Shown one piece after another: positions 23,257 to 23,288 of a DNA stretch of 23,288 bases. The notes beneath the pieces were generated by a model that worked only from the letters and a program-made list of their open reading frames with translations, did no database searches and was not told where the DNA came from. Position 1 is the stretch's first letter, and each line of letters opens with the position of its first letter. Source of the stretch: Anaerostipes sp. (GTDB lineage Bacteria; Bacillota; Clostridia; Lachnospirales; Lachnospiraceae); NCBI RefSeq assembly GCF_018381315.1, contig NZ_JAGZSD010000032.1:1-23288 (forward strand), in the 5' to 3' direction. A program made the translations under genes and the position numbers.

Positions 23257-23288
23257 ATCGCCGCAGTGCGATCCTCGCGGAGCGTTTT

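Noticed and set aside
23196..23288. CRISPR array or tRNA at the right edge
   Set aside because: The hairpins are not evenly spaced direct repeats, and no anticodon arm or CCA-type acceptor is present; it is palindromic DNA.

Overview
The window looks like chromosome from an anaerobic, spore-forming Firmicute of the Lachnospiraceae type. The signs are strong AGGAGG-type ribosome binding sites, TTG starts, clostridial-style paralogues (two MATE pumps, MgtE, split ChrA, [4Fe-4S] dehydratases), a cytoplasmic CwlC-like spore amidase and a pair of proteins I associate with DUF6179/DUF6323. There is no rRNA, tRNA, phage, transposase or CRISPR array. It reads as stable core/accessory chromosome and not as an island.
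Left part (1-5300): the 5' part of a polysaccharide deacetylase and an unknown 278-residue gene on the minus strand; a divergent mgtE magnesium transporter whose leader carries a 32-codon ORF folded into a long hairpin; then, on the minus strand, a MATE pump translationally coupled to a cytidylate-kinase-like gene that carries a one-base frameshift. The MATE gene has a long structured leader.
Middle (5300-12820, all minus): an alpha/beta hydrolase behind a CwlC-like amidase with a sigma-K-like promoter; an operon of DUF6323-like, DUF6179-like and small membrane proteins; and a LysR regulator, CDF metal exporter, second MATE pump, a possible 30-residue protein and a 121-residue unknown, closed by a 15-bp perfect-stem terminator.
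Right part (12820-23288): a chrA1-chrA2 pair diverging from the LysR gene across a 42-bp AT-rich palindrome; a small membrane protein; a four-gene minus-strand operon with two complete small+large aconitase-superfamily dehydratase pairs (leuD-leuC-leuD-leuC); a plus-strand polytopic membrane protein whose 3' end overlaps trkH; the trkA-trkH potassium uptake operon; a membrane-anchored PstS-like binding protein; and a GC-rich repeat able to form a four-way junction at the right edge.
Much of the content is ion and solute transport (Mg2+, K+, a probable Mn2+-type CDF, chromate/anion, two MATE pumps). The most unusual items are the doubled leuDC-like operon, the mgtE leader ORF/hairpin, the structured MATE leader and the sigma-K-like promoter of the amidase.
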